NCBI GenBank assembly: GCA_035048485.1
Contig: CM068590.1
Coordinates: forward strand, 14,840,298 to 14,904,297
Origin: Pteria penguin
Taxonomy: Eukaryota > Mollusca > Bivalvia > Pterioida > Pteriidae
Direction: 5' to 3'
Length of the DNA stretch: 64,000 nt
Below, one piece after another: positions 46,380-59,593 of this stretch. The translations under genes and the position numbers were made by a program. The notes below the pieces were generated by a model. The model had not been told where the DNA came from and did no database searches. It was given only the letters and a program-made list of their open reading frames with translations. Numbering within the stretch: the first letter of the stretch is position 1; each line of letters begins with the position of its first letter.

Positions 46380-48658
46380 AATACTCTTTTCTAATCAGTT
46401 TGGTGCTAGGCTAGGGTACCTGGTTTCTAAACGATAATGTCAATAGTGTGGGATTAATACAGTAATCAATATCTTCGCTAAAAACAGATTTTCGATATTT
46501 ATTCATTTAATTATTTTTTCATACAAAGATTATACATACCGAGTTATTTGTCGGAATATACAGCCCAAGAGAAATATTAATGGAAAAAAATAAAATTGAA
46601 GAATATCAGTTATGTTTCAGATTATGCACTTAATCTCCATTAAATCAAATAGATCCATTTGAAAGAAGTGAATAGCAGTTTTCTACTGCATTACAGTTAT
46701 TTGATTTGATCTGAGTGTAAAAATCTCTTACATATGTTTCACGTTTCCTATATATCTACATGTTATTGTATACTACAACAGTATATTTCATTCCACAATA
46801 ATTTAAAATATTCTAGAGTTGCTAAATATCAAATAATCTTTTTATCGATTAGCATATTTTGACAAGGTTTTAGAAATCGAATATGAATTCATGTATTTTA
46901 AAAGCATTTTAGATTTATTGCGCATGTCGCCGGTAATATTTATATACTTCCGGGTCAGAGCTGAAAAGGGAGAAACAACACAGATGTACATATGCATTAT
47001 CGATATATCACCTGGTATTTTGAAAAATGCGGATGACAATTACTTTTCATATATCAATTTCAACTGGTAATAAAACAGTTTTATTTTTATATACAGGGTT
47101 TTTGTAAATTTACACCCTCCCTCCTCTGTTTTATCGAAACAATTATGTTTTGCCTTGATTGATCATTTAAACTCTTGAATTTATTATGACAATTTAATAA
47201 GTGCGAAAAGTGTAAAAAATATGAAATATACTTTTGTCTACAAAATGTCGCAAAGTTTAGTCACAGTTTATTTCAATTCCCTTTTTATTACGTCTCCTTA
47301 ATGATAATCCTTCACATGTCTTATAAACAGGAAACATGCTAATCAGTCGCTGTCCTTCATTGCTATGAACCTCCAATACATTAAGATCGCTAATTATTAC
47401 CTTGAAAGATGACAAAAAGTACGAAATGAAGGGTGATATTTGCTGGGCCAAACAGGCAATTGAGGTGACATTACGAAATAATTAAGCCGCACGGGTGACA
47501 GGTGATCGCCGTAGACGACATTACCCCGATATACCCTAGATATATTGAAGATGTTACGACTTGATCAGGAAGTCAACTATTATAGATATTATGTCGCTGT
47601 TTGGGTATATTGTTTCACAAACACATCTTGTTTACATGGACTTCATGTGAAATATTTGCATTAAAAATGTAACATAGTATGTAAATTATGATATGAATCT
47701 TTTATTCAACAGTATTCAATATTAAAATATATAAAAACTATACTTGCGGTATGACAGAGCGAAGCAATAGGAATTAGGATTGTTTTAATCATACACTTTA
47801 TGGCACATAGTGGCTGGTGCAAAAATAAAATCTTGTACATGGGCCTGAATTTAAACAAAAATTGTCATTGAAGTCAAAACAAACATGAAATCTTTTCATT
47901 AGCAATCATGGCTCGACATGAGGAGTTCGGCGAATTCTCCAAAAATCGAAACTGTACTTTTCTAAACGTACTTTTTAGTAATTTTAACTCAACCAATTTT
48001 CATTATGTATATTCCATTATGTAGCTATTTAATTAAACTTTCATAATATGTGCTCCTTTTACATTTACTTCTGACGAATTAACAATTTAGACAAGTTATT
48101 ACACAACGAAGAAGTCGGCATTGCTGATTTCAAACAAAACAAAACCCACTAGACTCTTGTCATATAAATTCATGAGATCAAAACTTCATTAATGTGTATG
48201 ATGTTTTCCGACCAATCATGTGAGGTTTTCACTTGCACAGCGTCAGTTTCAGAGTTAATATAACTAACTCCAATGGAAACACCCACGTAGGTGTATTTGA
48301 GATACTGAAAACGCTTATTCATCGTCCGCGTTTTATAATTTCTACATTTCATTTCTTACATTAACAATTATGTAGTAAGGTTTATCGCCGTCCTCATTTT
48401 AAATATATCCTTTTTGAGTTTAAAAGCTGCCTACAACTGTGTGTCGTTTTGAATGTAAAATCTATTTTTCTACTTTTTTCATATAAGCATTGTTGAATCA
48501 GATTATTTTGATATAAACATGTATGTTTGGTTTCTATTGTAAATTTAATTCAATATCATACTGATGCACTTCACTCGTTGTTTTTGTATCTAAAATGTCC
48601 GAGTGAAATGTGTTTATTATAACTAAGTAAATTATTACCATTATGTTTTAAAATGTAG
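46380..48658 (+). other. C-D intron interior, copy 2
   Basis: Nothing recognised. At 48,635-48,645 it shows the empty site of the pseudo-LTR insertion seen in copy 1. Confidence 0.45.
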
Positions 48659-48757
48659 GATAACCGGACACCACTCCATATAGCAGTCGAGAAAAATTAT
48701 CTAGAAGTTATAAAGTTACTTCTGGACAGGAAAGCAGACATTAATGCAAAGGGGGAG
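48659..48757 (+). CDS. Ankyrin exon D, copy 2
   Basis: Acceptor ATGTAG, donor GTGAGT, 33 codons in phase 0; protein identical to copy 1. Confidence 0.88.
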
Positions 48758-49093
48758 GTGAGTAATATACAACCGTAGTGTTGTCATAACTTGTATTTAA
48801 TTCACTTTCACCTACAGTTTTGACAACTTATGTATTTCGCTTTGTGACTCTGGTGTATTCTTGGATGTAGTTTACTAATAAAATACATTTTAAGTTTCCT
48901 ACACTAATTGATTGGTTATTGTCATACTAATTGACTGTCTTCAGTCGGTATTGCCCTTGCTTTCTCAGAAAGTTTGTGTGATATTTGTTTTCAAATTATT
49001 ACATTATTATCAATGGTGACATATGGTGTTATACTGCTAAATTTATGCTTATATATGTGCCTATTAACTTGATTTTAAGATTGCTTCAATTGC

Positions 49094-49388
49094 AATTAAC
49101 TTCTTGTGTATTTTCACACTTCTTTTGGTTTGGACGTTAGTTACGGCTTTTGTCTTAAATATGTTTATCTTAAGTCTATATGGAAGGGTCATATTTTCCT
49201 TGACCCACATTGCAGTCCGAGAAGTTTTAAACTGTCAAAATATTCCGTAGGGAACGACTTGAATTTTCTGTTAGTTGAGGCTCTTTATTCAACGTTTCGG
49301 CCAATGGCCTTTATCAAGATGACTCGCTCAAACGATTATTTACATTCTACTTCTTTCTGCATCTACACAACTGAAAATTAAAACTAAA
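49094..49388 (-). mobile_element. Penelope-like pseudo-LTR with hammerhead-like core, copy 2
   Basis: Duplicate of 25,480-25,775; core at about 49,295-49,318 on the minus strand. Confidence 0.5.
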
Positions 49389-50795
49389 AGAAATAACACA
49401 AACACTCTTTGCCGCAAATTTTCGGCCTCCTGGCCTTTATCAAGCAATAGTTAGAATAGTACACAAGATCGATGCAACATCCAGCTTTACATGTCTAATA
49501 TAAACTAGCTTCTAAATTCCGATAAACGTTGACGTCATAACGTCATTATTACGCGCGTAAGTATGGCATTAAAATAGACTAAACAACATAATAATACAAG
49601 CATAAATATAAAAAAATAAAAACCGCATCGACAGACCAACCGCCAGACCGAAAATCGGATCGACCAACCGACCGTACAACAGACTGACCGGGCGATAGCG
49701 GCAAAGTAACACCCCCTCATTACCGAAAGGGGGGTGCATTAAAAGAAAACTAAGCATAAAATCACCACAAGAAATAAATAGTTCATGAATTAGTTATACA
49801 ATCACATGTTAATTAGTTTTAATATTGCATCCATTTGGCCTGCGCGTTTCCAAATCTCTTATCCAGTTATCATCGACAATTAATCTGTATATTTTATTTT
49901 CTCCGGTAGTCCTAGCCATGACCGCAACATGAAGATCAATTTCATCATGGTTCGCAAAATGTTTCATAATTGGTTTTTCTCTTTGGTACTTTATATCGCT
50001 TCTATGTTCTTCTATTCTTTCTTTTAACGATCTTTCTGTTTCTCCTACATATACAGTTTGTTTACATTTATTTTCAGATTAGTGCATAAATCAAATTCCT
50101 GTCTGTACACTTTGCGTCTTTTACTGTCTTGAAGGACTTCTTTCTCTTAAAATAAAAAAATATCACCATTTTTAATTGTCCTACATATTTTACATGTACA
50201 TGATGTTTCATCTTATTTTATAGAATTTTCAGTTTTCCTATGCACAAGTGTATCACATAAATTTTTATCGCGTCGAAAAGCCAAAATTGGGGGATCGGGG
50301 AAAACATTCCGCATTCTCTCGGATTTATACAGTGTCGACTGATGTTTTTTTAAGAATATTCCTTATGTCGGGCAGTAGTTTAGAAAATATACACACTAGT
50401 GGAACTCGTTCAGATTTGTCTGTTTTAACCTTCCGTTTAAGTAAATCGTCCCTATCTAATTTATCCACTCTACATAATTGCTTCTCAATCAGTCTACCGC
50501 TGTAGCCTCGTTTTCGTAATTGTAGTTTTAGTTCATGTCGGTGTATCGCGTAATCCCCTTCCTTTTCGCAAATTCTCTTTATCCTTAACCCGAGTCCGTA
50601 TACAATTCCTTTCTTCGTATGTGGTGGGTGGCACGAATCCGATCTAAGATATAAGTGTTTATCCGTCGATTTAGTGAACAAATCCGTATACACATGTCCG
50701 TTCTCCATTTTAGCTCGCGTATCTAGGAATTCAAATTCAAAGAGTGTTTGTGTTATTTTTAGTATATTTTACTTCCCTTTGGACTACTTATTGTA
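49389..50795 (-). pseudogene. Penelope-like element A, copy 2
   Basis: Same order as copy 1 (RT thumb, cysteine cluster, GIY-YIG). An extra T in the T-run near 50,345 truncates the RT-end frame to 127 codons. Confidence 0.78.
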
Positions 50796-50934
50796 TGAAA
50801 ATTAAAAAACATCTGTATTTGACGTCACTATAAAATTACTGCGGGAAATCATTCCTAACGTCACACCGCATTTCACAGTGGTGACGTTGTTATGACGTCA
50901 TTGACGTCACTGCGCGAAAAACTGCTGTTGTATT

Positions 50935-51370
50935 GCCATGTATTTACTAATCTGGCCACAGTATTCCTAATTGTGATCTCTCAAGTCCGAAAGGTATAGC
51001 GGTATTTAAAGTCTCAATCCAATGTACTTCTCTCGCTTTCCTGTAGTAGTTAGAATTCATCCTACACATTTCTATAATTATTAAGTTTAGATTTGATATA
51101 TTATGTTTTATAGAATTAAAATGTATTGAAACCGCCTTATTTCTTTTGTGTCTGATGTCTGCTAGGTGTTCTTTTACGCCTTTGCCAACTGTCCTTTCCG
51201 TTTCTCCGACGTATACAACCTTATCGCATTTATCACACCTTAGCCCATATACAACATTGATTGTTTTGCAATTGACACGTGTTTCAATCCGCCCTATGTG
51301 TGGAATTTCCGAATCCGAACTATTTATAATGAACCGCAAACTACGCATCCTTTTGTACCACACCCATTAA
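50935..51370 (-). pseudogene. Penelope-like element B, GIY-YIG fragment, copy 2
   Basis: Better preserved than copy 1: the frame reads through YVGETERTVGKGVKEHLADI, then CRMNSNYYRKAREVHWIE and ends at GILWPD (about 138 codons). Confidence 0.78.
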
Positions 51371-51609
51371 ATGTCTTTACTTTTTGTTTGAATATTTTAT
51401 TATGTTTCCATGTATAAGGATGTCAGTGAGATTCCCATCTCTTTTAAAGGCAACTAAAGGACTTTTGAAACATAGATATTCTGTACCGATATTTACAAAT
51501 GATTATATTTGTATTACATTTTGGGTCTTTATGTTTTCTTGGCAGAGAAACCTTGAAATATTTTTAATGAATATGTCTGTCGGGTACAGCTATTAGTTTG
51601 ACTTTCATT

Positions 51610-53964
51610 TTCATATCATATTTGTTACCAGATGAATGATACTCATAATCTTCTATATGTAACCTCAGAGGGGAGAATTTAAATTCAAATAAGACGAAGA
51701 AATAAGGTATTCTATGATGATTGTATATAAAATATATTTTGAAAAAAGTATTTGAATGACGTAGATGGGGAAATATGTAAATTTCTACCACAGTTTGATT
51801 TTTTATAACAGGGAGCAGTCTTAAGAACAACATCCCCATTTTGAATGGCAGTTCAAAGGTGTTGCTCCTCAGTTTCATTGCAGGAAATGAGCATCACCGT
51901 TAAGATTTCACATGCCTGATACTTTCTACTTAACGACGGTGTTTGTGAATAGAATTAGTTAAAAGAGTAATGGTAGAAACCTTGAAATTTTAAATGAGTG
52001 GGATATGGATTCCCCTCGGTCAATGAACTCACCTGGCCACAATCTGTTGTGAAGGGTAGTATCATAGTTCTCTTGCCTCAATACATTTAGCCATATCTTT
52101 CTCATTTCATCTAACGTATGTCACTTATGTAAGCATGTTGCCTCGTCTTCTTTCTATTAAGCTGTTGTGACTAGTATGCAAACACGGTTTTATCCGGGTT
52201 CCGGAAGATTACAAACAGTGCTATTGACGTACATAATCGAATTATGGATACGCTTACTAATCAAACAGATGATGTAAAAGAACATATGGTTTTACAATGT
52301 AAGGAAGAAATCTCATAAAAAATATTGAAAGTTAATATTAGAATTTATATTTTCAAATTACGTACGTACATTAGATAAAATTCAGTAATTTGGTAAAGAC
52401 ATTGTCGTTCCGAAAAGTTGGAAATGTGTTTCTGTGAAAAAAAAATGTTTGTTATGAAAACGAAAAAGCAGAACTTAGATTTTGAAGTGTGAAGTAAACA
52501 TTGATTCTCGTAAAAATGCGCTAGGAATCGGAACAGCCCTCAAGATATCCGTAAATAAATATATACTAAGTGTAACTGACTAACATGTTTGACTAGTGTT
52601 CTTTTCAAAAGCAGAAAAAATGAAATGCATCTGTCCATTGTAAGCATGTTATGCTGTCACTGCACTAATTGTAATGTATCATACTTTGTATATAGAATTA
52701 AACTCAAGAGCCTATTTTTGTGGGCTACCTCAAACAACAACAGCAACAACAATAATAATAAATAAGTAAAGAAACATTTTCCAATTTCATTGAAGTATGT
52801 TTTACGATATTGTTGTTTTATTCCATGGATATATTGTTTACCCTTCGGTACTTCTTCGTTTTTTAAATTAACATAGTGTTATTGTTGTACAAAATCAAAA
52901 TAGATGAAAACAAATGACTTCCAACTTTTACCATGGTAACCAATTCTCTAAAATTCAAACTAGAATAATGAAATGAAGTAAATAAAATGGTTTGTCCTAT
53001 TTGCATAAATCCAATTGTAAATAAATTTCTTTATACAAAAAAGTTCACAGATTGTTTTGTCATTTTTTTCTATGATTACGTACAAAAAAATCAACCACTT
53101 TGTTTCTGGTGAAATTTTAATATCTTAAAAGTATATGTAATATTAATAATAGATAGAATTAGTTTTGAATATCAATAGGACGATTTTCTGTATTTTGCAG
53201 TAAACTATGCATACGATTGCTTATTTCTATTTTTCGTTGCCAGGGACATTGATCGAGAGCAACATCTAACTTACACAAATTCATAAATTCATTTCTTTTC
53301 TTAAAAATGATAATCCATTAACGTTAGTCTTAAGTAATATATCAAACACATGTATTTTTCATTTTTTTATTGTTTATTGCATTTCATCAGTTTGCGAATA
53401 TTTCTTTTCTGGTTTCATTCTTTTTTTTTTCTTGTTTTTTATATTTGGTTTTGTTTTTGTTCTTGGTGGGTTTTTTTATATTTTGTTTTATACATATATT
53501 GAACATCCATGAAGACCCAGTTCTATGTAAATGTTTCTCATCTGAATTTAATATACTCTGAATCGATTGTTTTTAACATGTCGTTAAAATTTTGGTATTA
53601 TGAATTCATGTGAGAAGTATGCCAGCCATAAGCGAAGAAAGATGATGTTGAGATTGACACTCGTTCTTAGAAAATAAAGTCCATGAGTGATTAATGGGTC
53701 AAACGACAAGAATATTCCGTACTCCGTAAATAACATACACAAGTTGAATTTGTGATCGTAGCCTGGTAAGAGGACCGTCTGGACTTCACGAAAATTCATT
53801 GACGAATTCATTTTTGTTCCTATTGACTAGACAGCTAACAACATCCTTTATTATGTATAGGCATATTATTTTATAAATGCTCTGACAGAAGAGCTTGGTC
53901 TTTACTCGGCGCTTGTGTCTGCTGTAAGTGGATCGGAATAAGTGTCAATTGAATTCTCAAGCAT
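51610..53964 (+). other. D-E intron interior, copy 2
   Basis: Nothing recognised; duplicate of 28,000-30,354. Confidence 0.4.
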
Positions 53965-54570
53965 TTGATGAATCTTGGATTTCCTATTGTAAACTTCCAT
54001 TATGTAGATGGTGATGTCCCCAGACTCCCATCATATGGTATTTATATTAGTCAATTGGCTCGGTTTGCTAGAGCCTGCACTAACGTTTTGGATTTTCACG
54101 AAAACAATTCTCTGATTACTTTCAAACATCTTACTCAGGGTTATAGATATCATAAACTTCGAAAAACTTTTGATAAATTTCATAGATCTTATTCAAACAT
54201 TTTATCTAAATTTGGAAATGTTACTCTTCAGTAATATGTATCCAGCGGAATTTTCCATACCAATTTCTACGGTGTTCTAGTGTACAAACTAAGGAGGGTC
54301 AAAGGTTCTGACAATTTCATATTGGCGGGTTCTAAAATTATTACACGCCTTCGACATAGACAGTATGACCCCGAGATCATCTCTAAGACCATAGGCCTTG
54401 TATTTGGTCCCTCTACAACCCAATGCAGACTTTTACTTGAACATTGCATGCTGAATAACAGGGCGATGGAAACTCTATGACGGGCCTTGTCCAAACCTTT
54501 TTCAGAGGAGACAAGGTCCTGATCCTCGTCCCCTTTGACTGTTAGTCGGGAATCATATTGATCAAGGATA
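53965..54570 (+). pseudogene. Penelope-like RT C-terminal fragment, copy 2
   Basis: Same frame and same internal TAA as copy 1, so the stop predates the cassette duplication. Confidence 0.75.
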
Positions 54571-54664
54571 TGAGCTCGCTTACAGACGGGCAGAGCACGG
54601 TTACTTATGTTGATGTTTCCTTACATATTTTCATAGCTACATATAATTCAATCAATGTTTCTTG

Positions 54665-55075
54665 TGAAATAAATTTTTATTACCTCTCTTCTTGAGAAAC
54701 CTGTTAATCCTTGTTCTCTTTATGGAGGATTATTTAAAAAATTTTTTTTTAAATGTGTGTCCTTTGATCGTGCTGCTTTTGCGGTGAGTGGTTAGGTGGG
54801 CGCCCGTAAACCGGTTAGCCACATCAATTGAGTGACATTTGTTACTTCAATTGACCGTCCTACGTCTGTATCGTAACCGCAGCACAATCAAATAGTTTTG
54901 TAATGTCGTTCCGTTTATATTATACTATTGTCATTTTTTTGTGTGCAGGTCTTTGGTGATTTCTGTCATACAGCTCTGTCAGATGTCTTTTTCTCTTCAA
55001 CGATTTCTCTTTTAGGGTCGATACTCCAGATCTCTTTCCTAGTTATTTGTTGAAATTTACTGTTAGAAATCCTCC
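54665..55075 (-). repeat. Unnamed ORF-fragment family, inverted member, copy 2
   Basis: Duplicate of 31,060-31,440. Confidence 0.6.
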
Positions 55076-55271
55076 ACTAGAAAATGTATGTTATTTTATA
55101 ATTCATAGAAAGTTTAACATTTGTAGGAATCATATAGATTGCAGGAGAAATATTCAGAGTTATCGAAAGTGCAGACGAGTGTTTCTGAGCTGCTTTGAAA
55201 TCTCAGAGTATGATAAACAATAGTTTAGTTCAAATAAGTGAAGTATTTTGAGCCTTATGCTTATTATAAAG

Positions 55272-55370
55272 AATGAATAAACACCCCTTCACGTAGCAGT
55301 GCAACATAATAATCCTGATGTTATAAAGCTACTTTTGAAAATGAAATCGGATATAAATGCCAAAATAAAA
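55272..55370 (+). pseudogene. Dead ankyrin exon E, copy 2
   Basis: Same TAA at codon 3. First codon is AAT instead of GAT, and one A is missing after the exon, so the next GT (55,375) would give 103 bp. Confidence 0.8.
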
Positions 55371-55609
55371 AAGAGTAGGAAACAGCAAATTTAATATTTG
55401 CCTAGCAGGCCGTAAATGTGTTGTATTTTATTAAATTCCAGTTATGTTAAATTTATTTTTCATTTTTATTCTTCTTAATGTCACACTCATATCCTTTGCA
55501 GTGTGGAGCTCATAGAAAAGTTCCCCGCGAAGGGTTTGACTTGATAGTGTTAATATAATACTTTTCTTCTGATGTTATTTGTAATGACACTTCTTCCACA
55601 GTGTATTAC

Positions 55610-55870
55610 ATATAAAATGTGTGGAATCATTTTGCTCTTTGAAAGAGACAACAGAAAACATTTGACCGAGCTGTATGATACAAATCACAAAAGCCATGCG
55701 CACAAAACATTATAATAGTAGTATATACACGAAAAACGACATCACAAAAATATTGGACTGTGCAACGGTTAAGATACCGACTTAGGACGGTCAATTGAAA
55801 TAACAAACGTCACTCAATTGGTGTGGTTCACCGGTTTACGGGCGCCCATCTTTGAGGAACGTCAGTGAAA
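55610..55870 (+). repeat. Unnamed ORF-fragment family, direct member, copy 2
   Basis: Duplicate of 32,000-32,240. Confidence 0.55.
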
Positions 55871-55899
55871 TAATATTAGCATTATGGTATTTTATATAG

Positions 55900-55998
55900 T
55901 GTGATCGAGTTCCCCTTCACGGAGCAGTAAGACATGGGCATCCTGATGTTATAAAGCTACTTTTGGAAATGGCAGCGGATGTAAATGCAAAGGATGAA
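55900..55998 (+). CDS. Ankyrin exon F, copy 2
   Basis: Acceptor TTATATAG, donor GTAAGT, 33 codons in phase 0; protein identical to copy 1. Confidence 0.87.
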
Positions 55999-56130
55999 GT
56001 AAGTAAAAACCAGTAAATTCAACGTTGACCTAGCAACCCGTTAGTTATTACTTTGACATAAGTGTTATTATACCCTTTTTCCTGATGTTATGTGGCTGTG
56101 ACACTTTCTACTCAGTGTTTGTTCACATTC

Positions 56131-56132
<2 letters not shown>

Positions 56133-56226
<94 letters not shown>
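56133..56226. repeat. (TA)n microsatellite, copy 2
   Basis: About 93 bp, roughly three times the copy 1 array. Confidence 0.95.
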
Positions 56227-56229
<3 letters not shown>

Positions 56230-56261
56230 TGCTGAATTGTATAGATTTCGCCTGTATGTAA

Positions 56262-56375
56262 GGACATTCACGGCGGGTGTGGCTAGCCAAACAGGAGGCG
56301 CTCATCCCTCCCCGGCACCTGGTCTCACCTCTGAATTTCAGGGGTCCGTGAATGCCCACTGTGGTACTCTGTTGT
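56262..56375 (+). mobile_element. Penelope-like tail fragment, copy 2
   Basis: Duplicate of 32,587-32,700. Confidence 0.6.
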
Positions 56376-56745
56376 TAGTGCCATAGTCATGTGATACCAG
56401 TTACTTTCGTATTTTATTTGAAGTGTTTAATTTGATTAAAATGCAGATTTATAGCTGTTATAATGTTCTATTTCAATTTCATTGCTATCAAGTGTAAATA
56501 CATATATTCGAGATATTTTCGTGTGTCGTTGAACGTTTGAAATGCATAGAAATGTTTTGCTTTTTGAACAAAAAATGATGCCTCTGTTCAGAGCAGCTAG
56601 AATCATATTGAATGCGGGAGAAATATATGCAGAATTATCAGAAGTGCAAATGTGTGTATCTGAACTATATTAAAATCCTATGTTATAGGTAACAATAGTT
56701 TAGTTTTAAAAAGGCGTAACATACTCACCATTATGTTTTATAAAG

Positions 56746-56844
56746 GATAATTGGACACCTCTTCACGAAGCAGTACAATATGATCATCCTAATGTTATAA
56801 AAGTACTTTTGGAAAAGAAAGCAGATGTAAATGCAATGGCAAAT
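56746..56844 (+). CDS. Ankyrin exon G, copy 2
   Basis: Acceptor TATAAAG, donor GTAAGT, 33 codons in phase 0; base-for-base identical to copy 1. Confidence 0.88.
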
Positions 56845-57028
56845 GTAAGTAAAAAGCAACCCGGACCCACCAGGCCGTATATTTATTTTATATTCTATTG
56901 CCTCTCGGGTTTATATATGTTATAAATTTAAAAGTGGATGGGAATAAGTGTCAATTGAATTTACCAATCATTTGATAAATCTTAAGAGGTTATCTTCATG
57001 CTTGAAATCCCCTTCTTACGATGGTTAC

Positions 57029-57140
57029 ACTCCGTTTCTCCGAAGGTACGATATTCCGAAGGCCCGTTACTCCGAAGGCCCTTTACTCCGAAGGCCCGAT
57101 ACTCCGAAGGTCCGATACTCCGAAAGCCAGGTTCTCCGAG
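57029..57140. repeat. 15-bp minisatellite, copy 2
   Basis: Duplicate of 33,354-33,463. Confidence 0.85.
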
Positions 57141-57634
57141 AATTGTATTTATTTCTCGACAAAAACAAGGATTTGCTATGTAATTAGAGCACTCAATGTT
57201 CTTAGAACGGTAAACGCTCTACCATTTCATCAGACGTGCCACTATTCCTTCACTTGTCCCAGTCTATTTTATTTTGCAAATCTATATATTTTACAGGCTT
57301 ATAATATTTACGGTTTCTATCCTTATATTTCTGGAAAAGTGGGAACCTAGAAAGGTTCTAAAATCTTCGGACTTGCATGTATAGATAGAGCAATTCAAAA
57401 TGCATGTTTAAGAAAACTTTAATGAATTTCATGTAAAAGGACTGATAAATAATGCAAGAATGGGAAAGGGGTTTAGACTTTTTATCCGCACTGAGTTTAA
57501 ACATCAATCAGAAGTCTTGGATTATTTCTACCTAGAATTTCAACAAAACACTACCCGATTTCCAATTTATCCGACAGAAAAGAAAAAATAACGTGATTTC
57601 TATTATGACACACATGTATGTGACTAAAGAACTT

Positions 57635-57786
57635 GGTTTAGTTGATTATTCATGATAACAGAATAGAGGATTGTGCAAAAATGACAAGTAAAAACTTTTA
57701 AGGCGAGGAAAGTATTAATGTCCTCTCTTCTCTTTTTATACAGGAGCGTGAGTATTAAAGGGGTACATTTTTATATCTTCATGAAT
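57635..57786 (+). other. Block present only in copy 2
   Basis: About 150 bp between ACTAAAGAACT and TATAAACACTTC; copy 1 has only about six different bases here. No element recognised and no clear target duplication, so deletion in copy 1 is as likely as insertion in copy 2. Confidence 0.6.
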
Positions 57787-58002
57787 ATATAAACACTTCA
57801 ATTGATCTGATTCTTCGATGGTCAAGGAAGGGGGACCATACCCCATTTTAGGGTTTCATGCTTATGTTCCCATCCACCTCTTATCCAACCCAACTTTATA
57901 TCATTAATATGCGGAAACCTCTCACGATGGTAAGTGGGTTTATTTACTTGGTAGCCTGTCCTTTATAAAATGCATGTTTTGTTTAATTCATTTTTTTTCT
58001 AG

Positions 58003-58263
58003 CAAACTTTTGATTTTGAAGAAAGGGGGAGGGGAGCGGCCAGGGAGACTTTGCAAAAAATGAAAGAAAATGAAAAAACAAATTCCGGACCTGAAGGGGC
58101 GGATCGGCAAAAAATATATATTTTGAATAGCAATATCGGGCCCAATGGGCCGCGACAAATCCCAGCTCTTAATACGGCTTCGAAGGGATTCAATAATCCT
58201 TTACAAGATGGTTGCCTAGCAGCTAAGGGTGTGTCATGCGCGGATCGGTTGCCTAGCAGCTAA
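58003..58263 (+). other. Exon-like ORF of unknown protein, copy 2
   Basis: An acceptor-like T-tract ending CTAG is followed by an 86-codon open frame starting QTFDFEERGRGA and passing through KIYILNSNIGPNGPR and TASKGFNNPLQDG to a TAA. Open only in copy 2; copy 1 has two frameshifts and several amino-acid changes. It lies between the inverted minisatellites. It could be a captured or degenerate terminal exon, or chance. Confidence 0.3.
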
Positions 58264-58270
58264 GGTGTGT

Positions 58271-58451
58271 CATGCGCGGATCCAGGAATTTTTGGCGAGG
58301 GGAGGCGGGGTTCCAACCAAAGAAGGTAATTTTTTCTCTTACATGAGCCGGGGGGGGGGGGGGGGGGGGGGAGTCCAACCCCAAAAATGCCCAATTATAT
58401 TTGTCCAGGGGAAGTCGAGATCCCCGATATCCCCCTCTGTATCCTCGCATG
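58271..58451. mobile_element. MITE with CATGCGCGGAT ends, copy 2
   Basis: Duplicate of 34,399-34,582, flanked by TGTGT on both sides; internal G-run of about 22. Confidence 0.6.
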
Positions 58452-59004
58452 TGTGTCATGATCTTGAACCAACTTCAATTCTCCAATATGGTGCTCTGCA
58501 AAATACAAGTCTCCGATCTGCGCGAGGGTATATGCTCCGCTTTGCGATGCTCTTGTTTTACTACGTGACATAGTATGGTTATGGGGTGCACTAAATGTCC
58601 GAGTAGCTAATGTGGTTTTCAATGGTATTTTTGTCGAAATAATTCGTTTTTATGGTATGGTAATTGATTCAAATTCCATTATTCAACATAAGAGAATGTA
58701 AGGCAGACGCTTTCCCTTCTTGATATGCGCAAGTCAATACAGACATAAACCTTCAGGAGGAGTATGAAATGGCTACATATATTTTTCAAACGAGATGAGG
58801 GATTTCAACATTTTCCTTAAACCATTTCCCATGCAAAACACTAAAATTTATTGGGAGGCGTCATTGTTTTCTCTCTCAGAGTACATGAAAAGGTAAATGT
58901 GATGTACTTAGATAAATGTTTTATCTATATTGTCCCACGGGGCTTCTGAGGTACGGTCATCTAATACGTATCTGAAAACACCCAGACAGCAAGTTAATTT
59001 GGGT

Positions 59005-59098
59005 TTTCGGAGTACCGGGCCTTCGGAGTACCGGGCCTTCGGAGTATCGGACCTTCGGAGAAGCGGGCTCTCGGAATATCGGGCCTTCGGGTAAGTGG
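59005..59098. repeat. Inverted 15-bp minisatellite, copy 2
   Basis: Duplicate of 35,142-35,234. Confidence 0.85.
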
Positions 59099-59593
59099 GC
59101 TGTCCCCCTTACAATAACAAATCATTTGTATTGTGGGAATATTGCAACTAGTATCCATCGAATCCCAAAAATCTATTAAAACTTACTGACAAATTGCACA
59201 TGACTAATTTGGCCATTAGAAAATGATGAGTAATACAAAATTTATAGGAATCCTATTGAATGCTGGAAAAATATCCTGAGTATCTTAAATACATGTTTTT
59301 ATTTGAAATTAGAAATCTCAGAATATATATATGTATATGTGTAGAAACAAGTATGAAAATATTACATTTTCCGTTCGTGTATAAATCTGTGGACGCTTTC
59401 GCCGTATGACTCTTCAGACAGAATAATTTAATTGAATTGTAGTTTTAAAAAAATATGACGTCACGATAGTGTGATGTTGCGCAAGAACTTGTATGGCCTT
59501 TCAGACATTCACAAATCGAAGGAAATCCAGGAATTTCTCATATTTTCCAAAATACATATATTAAGAATCTAACAGCAAAGCACCTAAATTGAG

